Positions 1-8,313 of a stretch of 64,000 nucleotides of DNA are shown here, one piece after another. The DNA lies in NCBI RefSeq assembly GCF_018863195.1, contig NZ_JAHKRT010000003.1, positions 62,001 through 126,000 of the forward strand. Direction: 5' to 3'. Origin of the DNA: Sphingomonas quercus. GTDB taxonomy: Bacteria; Pseudomonadota; Alphaproteobacteria; Sphingomonadales; Sphingomonadaceae. Position numbers and translations under genes: made by a program. Positions within the stretch are counted from its first letter, which is position 1, and each line of letters opens with the position of its first letter. Below the pieces are notes generated by a model, which was not told the DNA's origin, did no database searches, and worked only from the letters and a program-made list of their open reading frames with translations.

Positions 1-2
1 AC

Positions 3-554
3 CTGCCCTATTTCAACCCGGTGGCGCGCTTCGCCGCCCCCTATCGTCGCTATCGCGCGCTGGAAGGGATGATCGAGCGACCATTGGCGGTGAAGGGGGT
101 GGCGGTGGTGCCGCTGAAGACGACGGCGCGGTTCCACTGGCGGCTCAACTGGTCCAAGGGCCATGTCAGCGACGGCGCGCTCAGGCGGTCGCTCGCCCTG
201 GTCGAGGCGGCGCCGGCCGGCGACCTGATCCTCGTCACCGCCCACCACCCGCTGATCGCCACGGCGACGCGGTCAAGCGGGCGCACCCGTCATGGCGGGG
301 CGGCGCTGGCGGCCCTCGCCGGGGCCGGCGTGCAGGCGGTGCTGACCGGCCATGTCCATGATCCCTTCGACATCGCGCATGAGGTGGAGGGCCGGGTGGT
401 GCGGCTGATCGGGGCGGGCACGCTGTCGCGGCGGGTGCGCGCGGAGCCGCCGTCGTTCAATGACATCCGCATCGCCGACGGCGCCATCGAGGTGATCGCG
501 CGCAAGCTCGGCGAACCGGACGTGGCGCTGACCGCGGGCGCCGCCGGTGGCTGA
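3..554 (+). CDS. Metallophosphoesterase, C-terminal part (cut by window start)
   Basis: Only the C-terminal 183 residues are present; the frame is open to the first base, so the true start lies upstream. The motif GHVHDPFD, preceded by a TAHHPL segment, matches the C-terminal metal-binding histidines (GHxH) of calcineurin-like phosphoesterases, which hydrolyse phosphomono- or phosphodiesters with a dinuclear metal centre. The N-terminal DxH and GNHD motifs would lie outside the window, so the substrate cannot be guessed. The stop overlaps the GTG start of the next gene by 8 nt, which suggests translational coupling. Family assignment is fairly secure. Confidence 0.8.
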   Translation: MPYFNPVARFAAPYRRYRALEGMIERPLAVKGVAVVPLKTTARFHWRLNWSKGHVSDGALRRSLALVEAAPAGDLILVTAHHPLIATATRSSGRTRHGGAALAALAGAGVQAVLTGHVHDPFDIAHEVEGRVVRLIGAGTLSRRVRAEPPSFNDIRIADGAIEVIARKLGEPDVALTAGAAGG

Positions 555-1461
555 GCCGATCGACTGCCTCGTCATCGGCGCCGGGCCCGCCGGGCTGACC
601 GCCGCCATCTATCTGGCGCGCTTCCATCTGGCGATCCGGCTGATCGATGCCGGGCACAGCCGGGCGGCGCTGATCCCGCGCACCCGCAACCATGCCGGCT
701 ATCCCGGCGGCATTTCGGGGACCGAGTTGCTGTCGCTGATGCGCGCGCAGGCGAGCGAGTTCGGGGCGCAGGTGACCGAAGGGCTGGTGGAGCGGATCGA
801 GCGGGACGGCGACATCTTCATCGCCCATCTCGACGGCGACAGCGTCGCGGCGCGAACGGTGCTGCTGGCGACCGGCGTGGTCAACAACCCGCCGCCGATC
901 GCGCCGGAAATCCATGACGCGGCGCTGGCGCGCGGCCTTTTGCGCTACTGTCCGATCTGCGACGGTTACGAAGTTACCGACCGGCGCGTCGCGGTGATCG
1001 GCACCCGGACGCATGGTCGCAACGAGGCGGTGTTCCTGCGCATGTATACGAAGGACGTGACGCTGATCGCGCCGCACGATGCGCATGCCCTGGAGGATGG
1101 CGAACGGCGCGAGCTGGAGAAGATGGGCGTGCGGCTCGTCGATGGGCCGTGCCAGCCGCTGCGTATCGATGGCGAGCGGATGCTGGTGCCGACGCCCGAG
1201 GGAGAGCTTGCCTTCGACAGCGTCTATCCGGCGCTTGGCTCAGTGATCCGCTCGGAGCTGGCGGTGTCGCTCGGCGCGGAGGCAAGCGAGGATGGTTGCC
1301 TCGTCGTCGATGCCCACCAGCGGACGACGGTGCGCGGGCTCTACGCGGCCGGCGACGTCGCCAAGGGGCTCGACCAGATCAGCCACGCCATGGGCGAGGC
1401 CGGGGTCGCCGCGACGACGATCCGCAACGATCTCGCCGCGGACGTGCCGTTACTTCGCTGA
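547..1461 (+). CDS. FAD/NAD(P)-dependent oxidoreductase, thioredoxin-reductase-like
   Basis: The 304-residue protein begins with a dinucleotide-binding motif (VIGAGPAGLTAAIYLAR). It has a second nucleotide fold after the redox-type motif CPICDGYE and a C-terminal FAD motif (GLYAAGDVAKGLDQI). This is the thioredoxin reductase/AhpF architecture, with Cys-Pro-Ile-Cys in place of the usual Cys-Ala-Thr-Cys. The start is a GTG overlapping the preceding stop by 8 nt; no ATG fits better. It should be a cytoplasmic NAD(P)H-dependent disulfide or related flavin reductase. Close paralogues in alphaproteobacteria are usually annotated only as NAD(P)/FAD-dependent oxidoreductase, so the partner protein is unknown. 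The 3' end overlaps the convergent next gene by 12 nt. Confidence 0.85.
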   Translation: MAEPIDCLVIGAGPAGLTAAIYLARFHLAIRLIDAGHSRAALIPRTRNHAGYPGGISGTELLSLMRAQASEFGAQVTEGLVERIERDGDIFIAHLDGDSVAARTVLLATGVVNNPPPIAPEIHDAALARGLLRYCPICDGYEVTDRRVAVIGTRTHGRNEAVFLRMYTKDVTLIAPHDAHALEDGERRELEKMGVRLVDGPCQPLRIDGERMLVPTPEGELAFDSVYPALGSVIRSELAVSLGAEASEDGCLVVDAHQRTTVRGLYAAGDVAKGLDQISHAMGEAGVAATTIRNDLAADVPLLR

Positions 1462-1812
1462 CCGGCGGCGATCGTAGCGCGGATAGCCATATCGACTCGA
1501 TTCGAACGAGACGATAGCGCCGGCATTGTCGCTGAGCGGGATCGCCGCGGTGCCGTAGATGCCGCGCGTGCCGTTTGATCCGATCATCGCGCCGACCTCG
1601 CCATGGATGCCGCCAAGCCCCTTGCCGGTCGATTCGCCGCGGGCCCGGGCGGCGCTGTCTTCCGTGCTGCGATCAAGGATCGCCTGGCGCTGCGCGTCAG
1701 TGAGGCGGATCGTGTCGCCGTCGGCGGGCGGCGCGGATTGCGCCAACGCGGCCGGCGCCAGCCAGCAGGCCGCGGCGAGTGCAATCAGGCGGGGTGTCGC
1801 AAAACCGGTCAT
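1450..1812 (-). CDS. Small exported hypothetical protein
   Basis: The 120-residue protein starts with a clear signal peptide (MTGFATPRLIALAAACWL, then A-x-A before AQSAPP). The mature part has a charged helix (LTDAQRQAILDRSTEDSAA) and a glycine-rich stretch (GKGLGGIHGEVGAMIGSNG), ending in GYPRYDRRR. A longer in-frame reading to 2007 exists. The ATG at 1812 is preferred because it begins the signal peptide and follows a purine-rich AAAGGGGGG tract. I recognise no enzymatic domain. It resembles conserved exported proteins seen in sphingomonads but no function can be given. Confidence 0.7.
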   Translation of the reverse strand: MTGFATPRLIALAAACWLAPAALAQSAPPADGDTIRLTDAQRQAILDRSTEDSAARARGESTGKGLGGIHGEVGAMIGSNGTRGIYGTAAIPLSDNAGAIVSFESSRYGYPRYDRRRSAK

Positions 1813-2048
1813 TCCCCCCTTTAACCCGATTATGCCCGTCCACAAAATGAACGACTTCGGCGGGAGGCCGGCCGGCAATGGTGGGGCGGATGCGCGCGCG
1901 GGCGGCGCGGCGGGGGACCGCACCGACTGCGATGATCGCCCGAAGAAAAGCCGGGCCGGGCCGAAGTCTTCGGTGCCGCCGGCAAGCTTTAACCCAGCGT
2001 TTAGCACGGCTGATTATTCCGGGCCGGTTAGTGGCTGGGGATTGAAAC

Positions 2049-4238
2049 ATGCGCATCTGGCAGTCGACGATGCTGTTGCGCCGAAGCATCGCGGCTCGGG
2101 TATTGCTGGCGACGGCCACCGTGGGGCTGCTGATGTTCGCGGTCAGCGCGACCAGCTCCTATCGCCACCGGCGCGATTCCGTCCAGCGCGCGCTGGTCGA
2201 GACGATGCATCGCATCAGCACCTCACGCGCGCGCAGCATCAGCTTCTGGTTCCAGGGGCGGCAGCTCCTCGTCGAAACGGCCAATGAGGGCGTCGCCAGG
2301 CGCCTGCCGGGCGAGCCGGTAGAGCAGGCCTTCAAGCGCGAGGCGCTCGCCCAGAATTTCCTCGGTACCTATTTCGGGGCCGCGGACGGCTCGTTGCACA
2401 GCTATCCGCGGCTGCGCGTGATGCCGGCCGGCTATGATCCGCGCAATCGGCCATGGTACCGGCAAGCCGCGGCCCGGCATGCGACGACGCTGACCGATCC
2501 CTATCGCGACCCCACCCTGCCGCATCCGGTGGTGACGATGGCGACGCCGCAATATGCGGACGGGCGGCTGATCGGGGTGACCGCGGCCGATTTCTCGCTC
2601 GCCGCCCTCGTCCAGATGCTGCGTGAGAGCAACCCGGAGGGCGGCTACATCTTCATCGTCAACCAACAGGGCCGCATCCTCGTCCATCCGAACGCCGCAA
2701 TGGTCGGCAAGACGCTGGCCGATGTCTTCGTCGGACGCACCCCGCCCATCTCGGCGGCGGTGACCACCGTCCATGACGGGCGGACCGAGCATAGCGTGAC
2801 CTTCGCGCCGATCGAGAATCTGCCTGGCGCGAAATGGTATGTCGGCGTGTCGATCGACGGGCGCAGCGCCTATGGCGAGCTCGCCACCGAGACCTGGAGC
2901 ACGATGCTGCGCACTGCGCTGGTCAGCGGCGCGTCGCTGCTCATCGTGTGGCTGGTGCTGGCGAAGATCGTGCTGGCCCCGCTGCGGCGGATGATCGCGG
3001 CGATGAAGACGATCGCTTCCGGTTGCTACGACATCGAGATTGTCGGCGCGGATCGCGAGGACGAGATCGGCGCGATGGCCCGTGCCATCGAGGTATTTCG
3101 CGAGAATGGCCGCAGCATCGCCGAACTCAACGCCGCCGAGCGCGTCCGGCTGGCCCAGCAGGCCGAGGACCGCGCGCTGATGATGAGCGACCTTCAGGCG
3201 TCGTTCGGCAAGGTGGTGGATGCGGCGATCGCCGGCGATTTCTCGCCGCGGGTCACGGAACGCTACACGGATGCCGAACTGAACGCGCTGGCGCGTTCGG
3301 TGAACCAGCTCGTCGAGACCATCGACCTCGGGCTCAGCGAGACCGGCAGCGTGCTCGCCGCCCTGGCCGAGACCGACCTCACCCGGCGTGTCCATCGCGA
3401 TTTCTCCGGCGCGTTCGCCGCGCTCAAGACCAGTACCAACGCCGTCGCGGACAAGCTGGAGGACGTCATCGGGCAATTGCGCGACACCTCGCGCCAGCTG
3501 AAGACGGCGACACACGATCTCAGCGCCGAGACCGCCGAACTTTCCCAGCGCACCGCCGATCAGGCCGATGCCATCGTCGCCACCTCCGATGCGATCCAGC
3601 GCCTGACCGAGAAGGTGGCGGAGAATGCCGCGAGCGCGCAGGTCGCCAGCCACAGGGCGCAGGAGGCGGCCGGATCGGCGCAGGAAAGCAGCGCGGTGCT
3701 GGCCGGCGCGCTGGCCACCATGGAGCGGCTGAACGCCTCGTCGGCGACGGTGTCGAGCATCATCGGCATGATCGATTCCGTCGCCTCACAGACGGCGCTC
3801 GTCGCGCTCAACGCGACCATCGAGGCGGCCCGCGCCGGCGAGGCCGGGCGCGGCTTCGCGGTGGTGGCGACCGAGGTCAAGACGTTGGCCGGACAGGCGG
3901 CGTCCGCATCCAGCGAGGCGCGGCGGCTGATCGACCGGACGGCGGGCGAGGTCGCCGCCGGCTCGGCACTGATGGCCGAGATGATGGGCAGCCTGTCGGC
4001 GATGCTGCGCGCCGTGCACGACAACAACACCCATCTCGGCACGATCGCGGACGCGAGCGCGGAGCAGACCGCCTCGATCAGCCGGATCAGCGCGGCGATC
4101 GACAAGATCGAGGGCATTACCCGCCACAATGCCGACCTGGTGCGCGAGCTCAACGCCACCACGCGCGACACCGAATCGCGCGCGTCCGAACTCGACGGGA
4201 TCGTCGACGTGTTCACGCTGCGGCGGGAGCGGCAGTAA
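2049..4238 (+). CDS. Methyl-accepting chemotaxis protein with periplasmic Cache sensor
   Basis: The 729-residue receptor has an N-terminal membrane helix (about residues 13-35) and a periplasmic dCache-like sensor (about 40-285, with the typical DPRNRPWY segment near 138). A second membrane helix follows at about 290-313, then HAMP (about 310-365), a second HAMP-like linker and a coiled-coil signalling domain (about 490-725). The conserved hairpin tip is present ([21 protein letters not shown]). It should bind a small-molecule ligand in the periplasm and control CheA, but no che genes are in the window and no CheR/CheB-tethering pentapeptide is visible at the C-terminus (ends VFTLRRERQ). Ligand unknown. 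Confidence 0.92.
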   Translation: MRIWQSTMLLRRSIAARVLLATATVGLLMFAVSATSSYRHRRDSVQRALVETMHRISTSRARSISFWFQGRQLLVETANEGVARRLPGEPVEQAFKREALAQNFLGTYFGAADGSLHSYPRLRVMPAGYDPRNRPWYRQAAARHATTLTDPYRDPTLPHPVVTMATPQYADGRLIGVTAADFSLAALVQMLRESNPEGGYIFIVNQQGRILVHPNAAMVGKTLADVFVGRTPPISAAVTTVHDGRTEHSVTFAPIENLPGAKWYVGVSIDGRSAYGELATETWSTMLRTALVSGASLLIVWLVLAKIVLAPLRRMIAAMKTIASGCYDIEIVGADREDEIGAMARAIEVFRENGRSIAELNAAERVRLAQQAEDRALMMSDLQASFGKVVDAAIAGDFSPRVTERYTDAELNALARSVNQLVETIDLGLSETGSVLAALAETDLTRRVHRDFSGAFAALKTSTNAVADKLEDVIGQLRDTSRQLKTATHDLSAETAELSQRTADQADAIVATSDAIQRLTEKVAENAASAQVASHRAQEAAGSAQESSAVLAGALATMERLNASSATVSSIIGMIDSVASQTALVALNATIEAARAGEAGRGFAVVATEVKTLAGQAASASSEARRLIDRTAGEVAAGSALMAEMMGSLSAMLRAVHDNNTHLGTIADASAEQTASISRISAAIDKIEGITRHNADLVRELNATTRDTESRASELDGIVDVFTLRRERQ

Positions 4239-4326
4239 CGGCCCCCTCCGGCCGGACCAAAGGGCTTGACGGGCGAACGGGCGCGGCCCTTGATGTCCGA
4301 AAAGACGAAAGCGGGGGGGGAATGCG

Positions 4327-5289
4327 ATGAGATTTGCGAACGGGATTTCGCGCGCGGGCGGAATGGCCATGGCGGCGCTTTTGCTCGCCACGGCTGCACC
4401 GGCAGCGGCGCAGCCGGCAGCGGCCACGGCCGGCCATTGGGACGAGGCAATGCCGGCCGGCGCCAATTACCAGACCGCGGCGTTCCGCCTGTGGCTGCCG
4501 CAGGGCAGCGGCGCTGTGCGGGCGGCGCTGGTGCTGGTGCCGGGCTCGAACGGCGACGGACGCGGCGCGGTCGACGATCCGGAATGGCAGGCGTTCGCGA
4601 CGCGCGAGCATGTCGCGCTGATCGGCGTGCAGTTCGCCGACAAGCCGCCGCGCGGCTTCATCGAACAATATATCGATGTGAAGCGTGGCAGCGGCGATGC
4701 GTTGCTGACCGCCATCGCCCGCCTCGGCGCCACGGCCGGTCACGCCGAGTTGGCGACGGCCCCGCTGCTGCTGTGGGGCATGTCGGCGGGCGGCGAGTTC
4801 AATTACGAGTTCACCGCATGGAAGCCGGAGCGGGTCGCCGCGTTCATCGTCAACAAGGGCGGCGTCTATTATTCGGGCATCCTCGGCGACGTGGCGCGGA
4901 GCACGCCGGGCCTGTTTTTCGCCGGCGAGGCCGACATGCCGTCGCGTACCGGCATCGTCTCGGGCCTGTTCCTGATGAACCGCCGCGCGGGAGCCCTGTG
5001 GGGCTATGTTCAGGAAAAGGGATTGGCGCATGTCGAGGGCCATTCGCCGGCGCTGGCGCGGACCTTCTTCTCCGAAGTGCTGGCGCAGCGGCTAGGCCGG
5101 GGTGACGGCCCGCTAAAGGCCCTGACGCAGGACAGCGGCTTCATCGGCGACCCCAGGACCGGCGCGGTGCGCCCGGCCAGACCCGGTGAGACCGCGGACC
5201 AGACCAGCGCCTGGCTGCCCAGCGCTGCCGCCGCGCAGGCGTGGGCGGCGGTGGTGACGGCCCCTGCCCCGGCGACCGCCGCGAAATAA
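4327..5289 (+). CDS. Exported alpha/beta hydrolase
   Basis: The 320-residue protein has a signal peptide (hydrophobic run about residues 11-28, ending AAAQP). The mature domain shows an alpha/beta-hydrolase pattern: strand plus oxyanion region (ALVLVPGSNGDGRG, about 67-80), nucleophile elbow GMSAGG with candidate Ser153, and a downstream H-E-GHSP segment that could hold the catalytic His. The start is well supported by a G-rich Shine-Dalgarno tract just upstream. It is probably a periplasmic esterase or related hydrolase. The proline/alanine-rich C-terminus (about 275-320) looks like a disordered tail. No adjacent gene suggests a substrate. Confidence 0.75.
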   Translation: MRFANGISRAGGMAMAALLLATAAPAAAQPAAATAGHWDEAMPAGANYQTAAFRLWLPQGSGAVRAALVLVPGSNGDGRGAVDDPEWQAFATREHVALIGVQFADKPPRGFIEQYIDVKRGSGDALLTAIARLGATAGHAELATAPLLLWGMSAGGEFNYEFTAWKPERVAAFIVNKGGVYYSGILGDVARSTPGLFFAGEADMPSRTGIVSGLFLMNRRAGALWGYVQEKGLAHVEGHSPALARTFFSEVLAQRLGRGDGPLKALTQDSGFIGDPRTGAVRPARPGETADQTSAWLPSAAAAQAWAAVVTAPAPATAAK

Positions 5290-5364
5290 CGGGCTGGCCG
5301 CTGGCAGGGGGAAAATGCAATCGCTCCCTTGCCTTGGCCCGCCTGATCGGAGACGCTGGACGGC

Positions 5365-5949
5365 ATGTCGCTTTCGGAAATGATCTCAGGCAGCGCGATC
5401 GCCGCCGTCATCAGTGATCCGCGCCTGCCCGATAACCCGATCGTGGAATGCAACGAGGCGTTCGCGGCGCTGACCGGCTATCCGCGCGAGGAGATTATCG
5501 GTCGCAACTGCCGGTTCCTCGCCGGACCGGGCACGGACCCGGCGGCGACCGAGGCGCTGCGCCAGGGCATCGCCGCCGGGCGACCGGTGATGGTCGAGAT
5601 CCTCAACTACAAGAAGGACGGAACGCCGTTCCGCAACGCCGTGCTGGTGGCACCGATCTTCGAGGCTGACGGGAGCCTGCGCTATTTCCTCGGATCGCAG
5701 GTGGAGATCGACGAGCGGCAGCGCGGGCGGTTCGGCGGAGCGGAGGCGGCGCGGCGCGTGGCGGCGCTGTCGCCCCGTCAGAAGACGGTGCTGGCGGCGA
5801 TGGCCACCGGCCGGATGAACAAGCAGATCGCCCATGAACTCGGCCTCGCCGAGCGCACCGTCAAGATGCACCGCACCGGGCTGGTCCGCGCGCTGGGCGT
5901 GCGATCGGCGGCCGAAGCGATCCGGCTGGCGATCGAGGCCGGTTATTAG
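5365..5949 (+). CDS. LOV-domain blue-light sensor with LuxR-type HTH output
   Basis: The 194-residue protein has an N-terminal PAS/LOV domain (about 1-116) with the photoactive motif GRNCRFLAG (Cys49) that forms the flavin-cysteinyl adduct. It also has flavin-contacting Asn81 and Asn91 and the signal-transmitting Gln112 (FLGSQVEID). A LuxR/NarL-type helix-turn-helix follows (about 131-194: LSPRQKTVLAAMATGRMNKQIA). This is the architecture of EL222 of Erythrobacter litoralis, a light-activated transcription factor. It lies about 1.2 kb before crtY and is the only regulator next to the carotenoid genes, so light control of pigment synthesis is a reasonable inference. The stop overlaps that of the convergent DUF2141 gene. 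Confidence 0.9.
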   Translation: MSLSEMISGSAIAAVISDPRLPDNPIVECNEAFAALTGYPREEIIGRNCRFLAGPGTDPAATEALRQGIAAGRPVMVEILNYKKDGTPFRNAVLVAPIFEADGSLRYFLGSQVEIDERQRGRFGGAEAARRVAALSPRQKTVLAAMATGRMNKQIAHELGLAERTVKMHRTGLVRALGVRSAAEAIRLAIEAGY

Positions 5950-6404
5950 AGGAAATAACGCAGCGCCACCGTCGCCTCGACGTGACCAGTGACGGCGATG
6001 CGCGCCTGGGCGAAGCTGGGCGGGCCGAAGCGCAGCCGGGGGTTGTTGGAAAAGCCGATGCCCTCGGTCGGCACGATCAGCATCTTGTCGAGCCGGCCAT
6101 TGCCGTTCTGGTCGTGGAACAGCGAGACCGCATAGTCACCGGGCGCCAGATCGTCGAACCGGACATCGCCGGCCTGAGCGGCCGCCACGCTCTTGTGGCG
6201 CGCCGCGGGATCGCCGTCGCAATCCGGAAAGGCCTTGGGGTTGGCCGTCAGGCAAATGCGGATCATTCCGCTCGCCGCGCGCAGGCCGATGACATGGACG
6301 TCAAGGCTTGCCGTCGGCGCTGCCCCGACGAGGATCGTCATGAAACACGCCAAGGCCCCGGTCCGTACCGCAAAGCCGATCCCAGAACCGGAAGTACAGC
6401 CCAT
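5946..6404 (-). CDS. Exported DUF2141 protein
   Basis: The 152-residue protein has an N-terminal signal sequence (TGALACFMTILVGAAPTA) followed by a DUF2141 domain. The family signature is clear: YAVSLFHDQNGNGRLD, then PTEGIGFSNN. DUF2141 proteins are small periplasmic or secreted proteins of unknown function with a beta-sandwich appearance. With the ATG at 6404 the gene overlaps the upstream hydroxylase gene by 104 nt. An internal ATG at 6341 would still overlap by 41 nt but gives a poorer signal peptide. Same-strand overlap suggests co-expression with the hydroxylase. Confidence 0.8.
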   Translation of the reverse strand: MGCTSGSGIGFAVRTGALACFMTILVGAAPTASLDVHVIGLRAASGMIRICLTANPKAFPDCDGDPAARHKSVAAAQAGDVRFDDLAPGDYAVSLFHDQNGNGRLDKMLIVPTEGIGFSNNPRLRFGPPSFAQARIAVTGHVEATVALRYFL

Positions 6405-7053
6405 AATTGCACCTGTAATCGCTGTGATGCCGCTGATGATGGCTGGCGGTGATGACGAAGCGCCCTCCCCGGCCCTCCACGAACCGGCGCGGGAAAATCT
6501 CCCAACCCATGTGATTGGTGACGCCCATCACCGTCATGATCGCCAGCACCACGCCAAGCGCCGAGATGTGGATCGGCACCACGAACACCAGTGCCGGAAT
6601 GACGACCGCGCCGGTCAGCGCTTCCCAGGGATGGAAGCTCATCGCCGCCCATGCGGTGGGCGGGCGGCTGGCATGGTGGACGGCATGGGCGATGCGGAAC
6701 AGCGCCGGGCGATGCATCAGCCGGTGCGTCCAGTAGAACCAGGCGTCATGGGCGAGCAGGAAGGCGACGATCGACAGCGGATACCAGGCGAGCGGATAAT
6801 CGCCGAGGCGCGCGTAGATCAGCGTCCAGCCGCGATGCTGCCAGCCCCAGGCGACGACGCCGGCCGGCAGGCCATAAATGCCGGCGGACAACAGGCTCCA
6901 GTAGATTTCCCGCCCGATCTGGCGGCGCTGGCGGGCATAGACGCCGGGCATGCGCCGCGCCGTCGCCCAGGCGAAGGCGCCCGAGACGGCGAGGTATCGC
7001 ACGGCGATGATCAACGTCATCGCCACCACCGCCAGCAGGATGGGCAGAGCCAT
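6301..7053 (-). CDS. Sterol desaturase/fatty acid hydroxylase family protein, candidate carotenoid 2,2'-hydroxylase
   Basis: The 250-residue integral membrane protein has the histidine boxes of the non-heme di-iron sterol desaturase family: HRLMH, HAVHH, and HHQRHH followed by NYGLYFRFWDRLCGT. It has four or five hydrophobic segments. It is divergent from crtY with a 96-bp shared promoter region. CrtG, the 2,2'-beta-ionone-ring hydroxylase that makes nostoxanthin in Brevundimonas and Sphingomonas, is to my knowledge in this superfamily. The position inside the crt locus makes CrtG the best hypothesis; a lipid hydroxylase is the alternative. I leave the symbol empty because family membership alone does not decide it. 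Confidence 0.8.
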   Translation of the reverse strand: MALPILLAVVAMTLIIAVRYLAVSGAFAWATARRMPGVYARQRRQIGREIYWSLLSAGIYGLPAGVVAWGWQHRGWTLIYARLGDYPLAWYPLSIVAFLLAHDAWFYWTHRLMHRPALFRIAHAVHHASRPPTAWAAMSFHPWEALTGAVVIPALVFVVPIHISALGVVLAIMTVMGVTNHMGWEIFPRRFVEGRGGRFVITASHHQRHHSDYRCNYGLYFRFWDRLCGTDRGLGVFHDDPRRGSADGKP

Positions 7054-7101
7054 GGCACCGACTTACCATCGTCGCGCCCGAAAGCCAGCCGCCATGGCTT
7101 T

Positions 7102-7126
7102 CCCTTATGGGCAGGTGACGTATGGC
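7102..7126 (+). promoter_or_regulatory. Shared crt promoter motif, copy 1 (crtY / candidate crtG)
   Basis: Positions 7102-7112 read CCCTTATGGGC, a near-palindrome, followed after 7 nt by GTATGGC (7120-7126). The same two elements, CCCTTACGGGC and GTATGGC, occur at 11330-11347 in the other divergent crt intergenic region. Two matching copies in the two crt promoter regions suggest a common operator. The binding protein is unknown; the LOV-HTH protein at 5365 is the obvious candidate. Confidence 0.5.
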
Positions 7127-7149
7127 CGGCAGCCGGCTAAGCCGGTGCC

Positions 7150-8313
7150 ATGCGGCTCCCCTTGCGATCCGATCTGGCGATCGTCGGCGGCGGCCTCGCG
7201 GGCGGGCTGACCGCGCTCGCCCTCGCCCGCCGGCGGCCGGACCTGAACATTGTCCTGATCGAGCAGGCCGGCCAGCTTGGCGGCAATCATGTATGGTCCT
7301 TCTTCGCGAGTGACGTCGAGGCCGAGGACGCGGCGCTGCTCGCGCCGCTCGTCGCCCATCGCTGGGAGGGCCATGACGTCGCCTTTCCGACGCTCCGCCG
7401 CACACTGGCGGGCGGCTATCGCTCGATCACCTCGGCGCGGTTCGATGCGGTGCTGCGCGAGGCGATCCCGGCAGCGCGCATCCTCACCGGACGCGGCGTC
7501 GCGCAGGTCACGGCCGAGGCGGTGGCGCTGGCAGACGGCAGCGTGATCGCGGCGCGGGCGGTGATCGACGCGCGCGGGGCCGGCGACCTCGGCCGGCTCG
7601 ATTGCGGCTGGCAGAAATTCGTCGGCCAGACCCTGCGGCTGGAGGCGCCGCACGGCCTCGCCCGCCCGATCATCATGGATGCGACGGTCGACCAGAGCGA
7701 GGGCTATCGCTTCGTTTACGTACTTCCGGTCGCAGCGGACCGGCTGTTCGTCGAGGATACCTATTACAGCGACACGCCCGAGCTAGACCGGGACCGGCTC
7801 GCCGGCCGCATCGCCGCATATGCGGCGGCGCGGGGCTGGCGGGTGCAGGCGGTGGAGCATGAGGAGCGCGGCGTGCTGCCGGTGGTGATGGGTGGCGATT
7901 TCGAGCGCTATTGGCGATCAACCGGCGACGGCATCGCCAAGGCCGGGGTACGCGCCGGGCTGTTCCACCCGACCACTGGCTATTCGCTGCCCGATGCGGT
8001 GGCGCTGGCGCGGCATGTCGCGGCGCTCCCCGATCCGGCCGCGCCAGACCTGCCGGCGCAACTCCACGCCTTCGCGAGAGCGCGGTGGCAGAGCCGCGGC
8101 TTTTACCGGATGCTCGACCGGATGCTGTTCCGCGCGGCGCCGCCGGCCGACCGCTGGCGGGTGCTGGAGCGGTTCTATCGACTCGACGAGGGGCTGGTCG
8201 CGCGCTTCTATGCGGCGCGGTCGACCGCGTTCGACCGGCTGCGCATCGTCGCCGGGCGGCCGCCGGTGCCGATTCTGCACGCCATTCCGGCGATCATGGG
8301 GTGGCGACGATGA
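7150..8313 (+). CDS. crtY: Lycopene beta-cyclase
   Basis: The 387-residue protein starts with a flavin dinucleotide-binding motif (LAIVGGGLAGGLTALALA), followed by QLGGNHVWSFF, typical of CrtY. It keeps the length and layout of proteobacterial lycopene cyclases, including a C-terminal FHPTTGYSLPDAV segment and FYRMLDRMLF. It cyclises both ends of lycopene to give beta-carotene, using reduced FAD at the membrane. Its stop overlaps the crtB start (ATGA at 8310-8313), so crtY-crtB is a translationally coupled pair. The shared divergent upstream region contains a motif also found before crtI/crtE. Confidence 0.95.
   Translation: MRLPLRSDLAIVGGGLAGGLTALALARRRPDLNIVLIEQAGQLGGNHVWSFFASDVEAEDAALLAPLVAHRWEGHDVAFPTLRRTLAGGYRSITSARFDAVLREAIPAARILTGRGVAQVTAEAVALADGSVIAARAVIDARGAGDLGRLDCGWQKFVGQTLRLEAPHGLARPIIMDATVDQSEGYRFVYVLPVAADRLFVEDTYYSDTPELDRDRLAGRIAAYAAARGWRVQAVEHEERGVLPVVMGGDFERYWRSTGDGIAKAGVRAGLFHPTTGYSLPDAVALARHVAALPDPAAPDLPAQLHAFARARWQSRGFYRMLDRMLFRAAPPADRWRVLERFYRLDEGLVARFYAARSTAFDRLRIVAGRPPVPILHAIPAIMGWRR

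Noticed and set aside
2223-3653. Long antisense open frame opposite the chemoreceptor
   Set aside because: Arg/Asp/Gly-rich composition and no domain; a shadow of the well-defined gene on the plus strand, typical of high GC.
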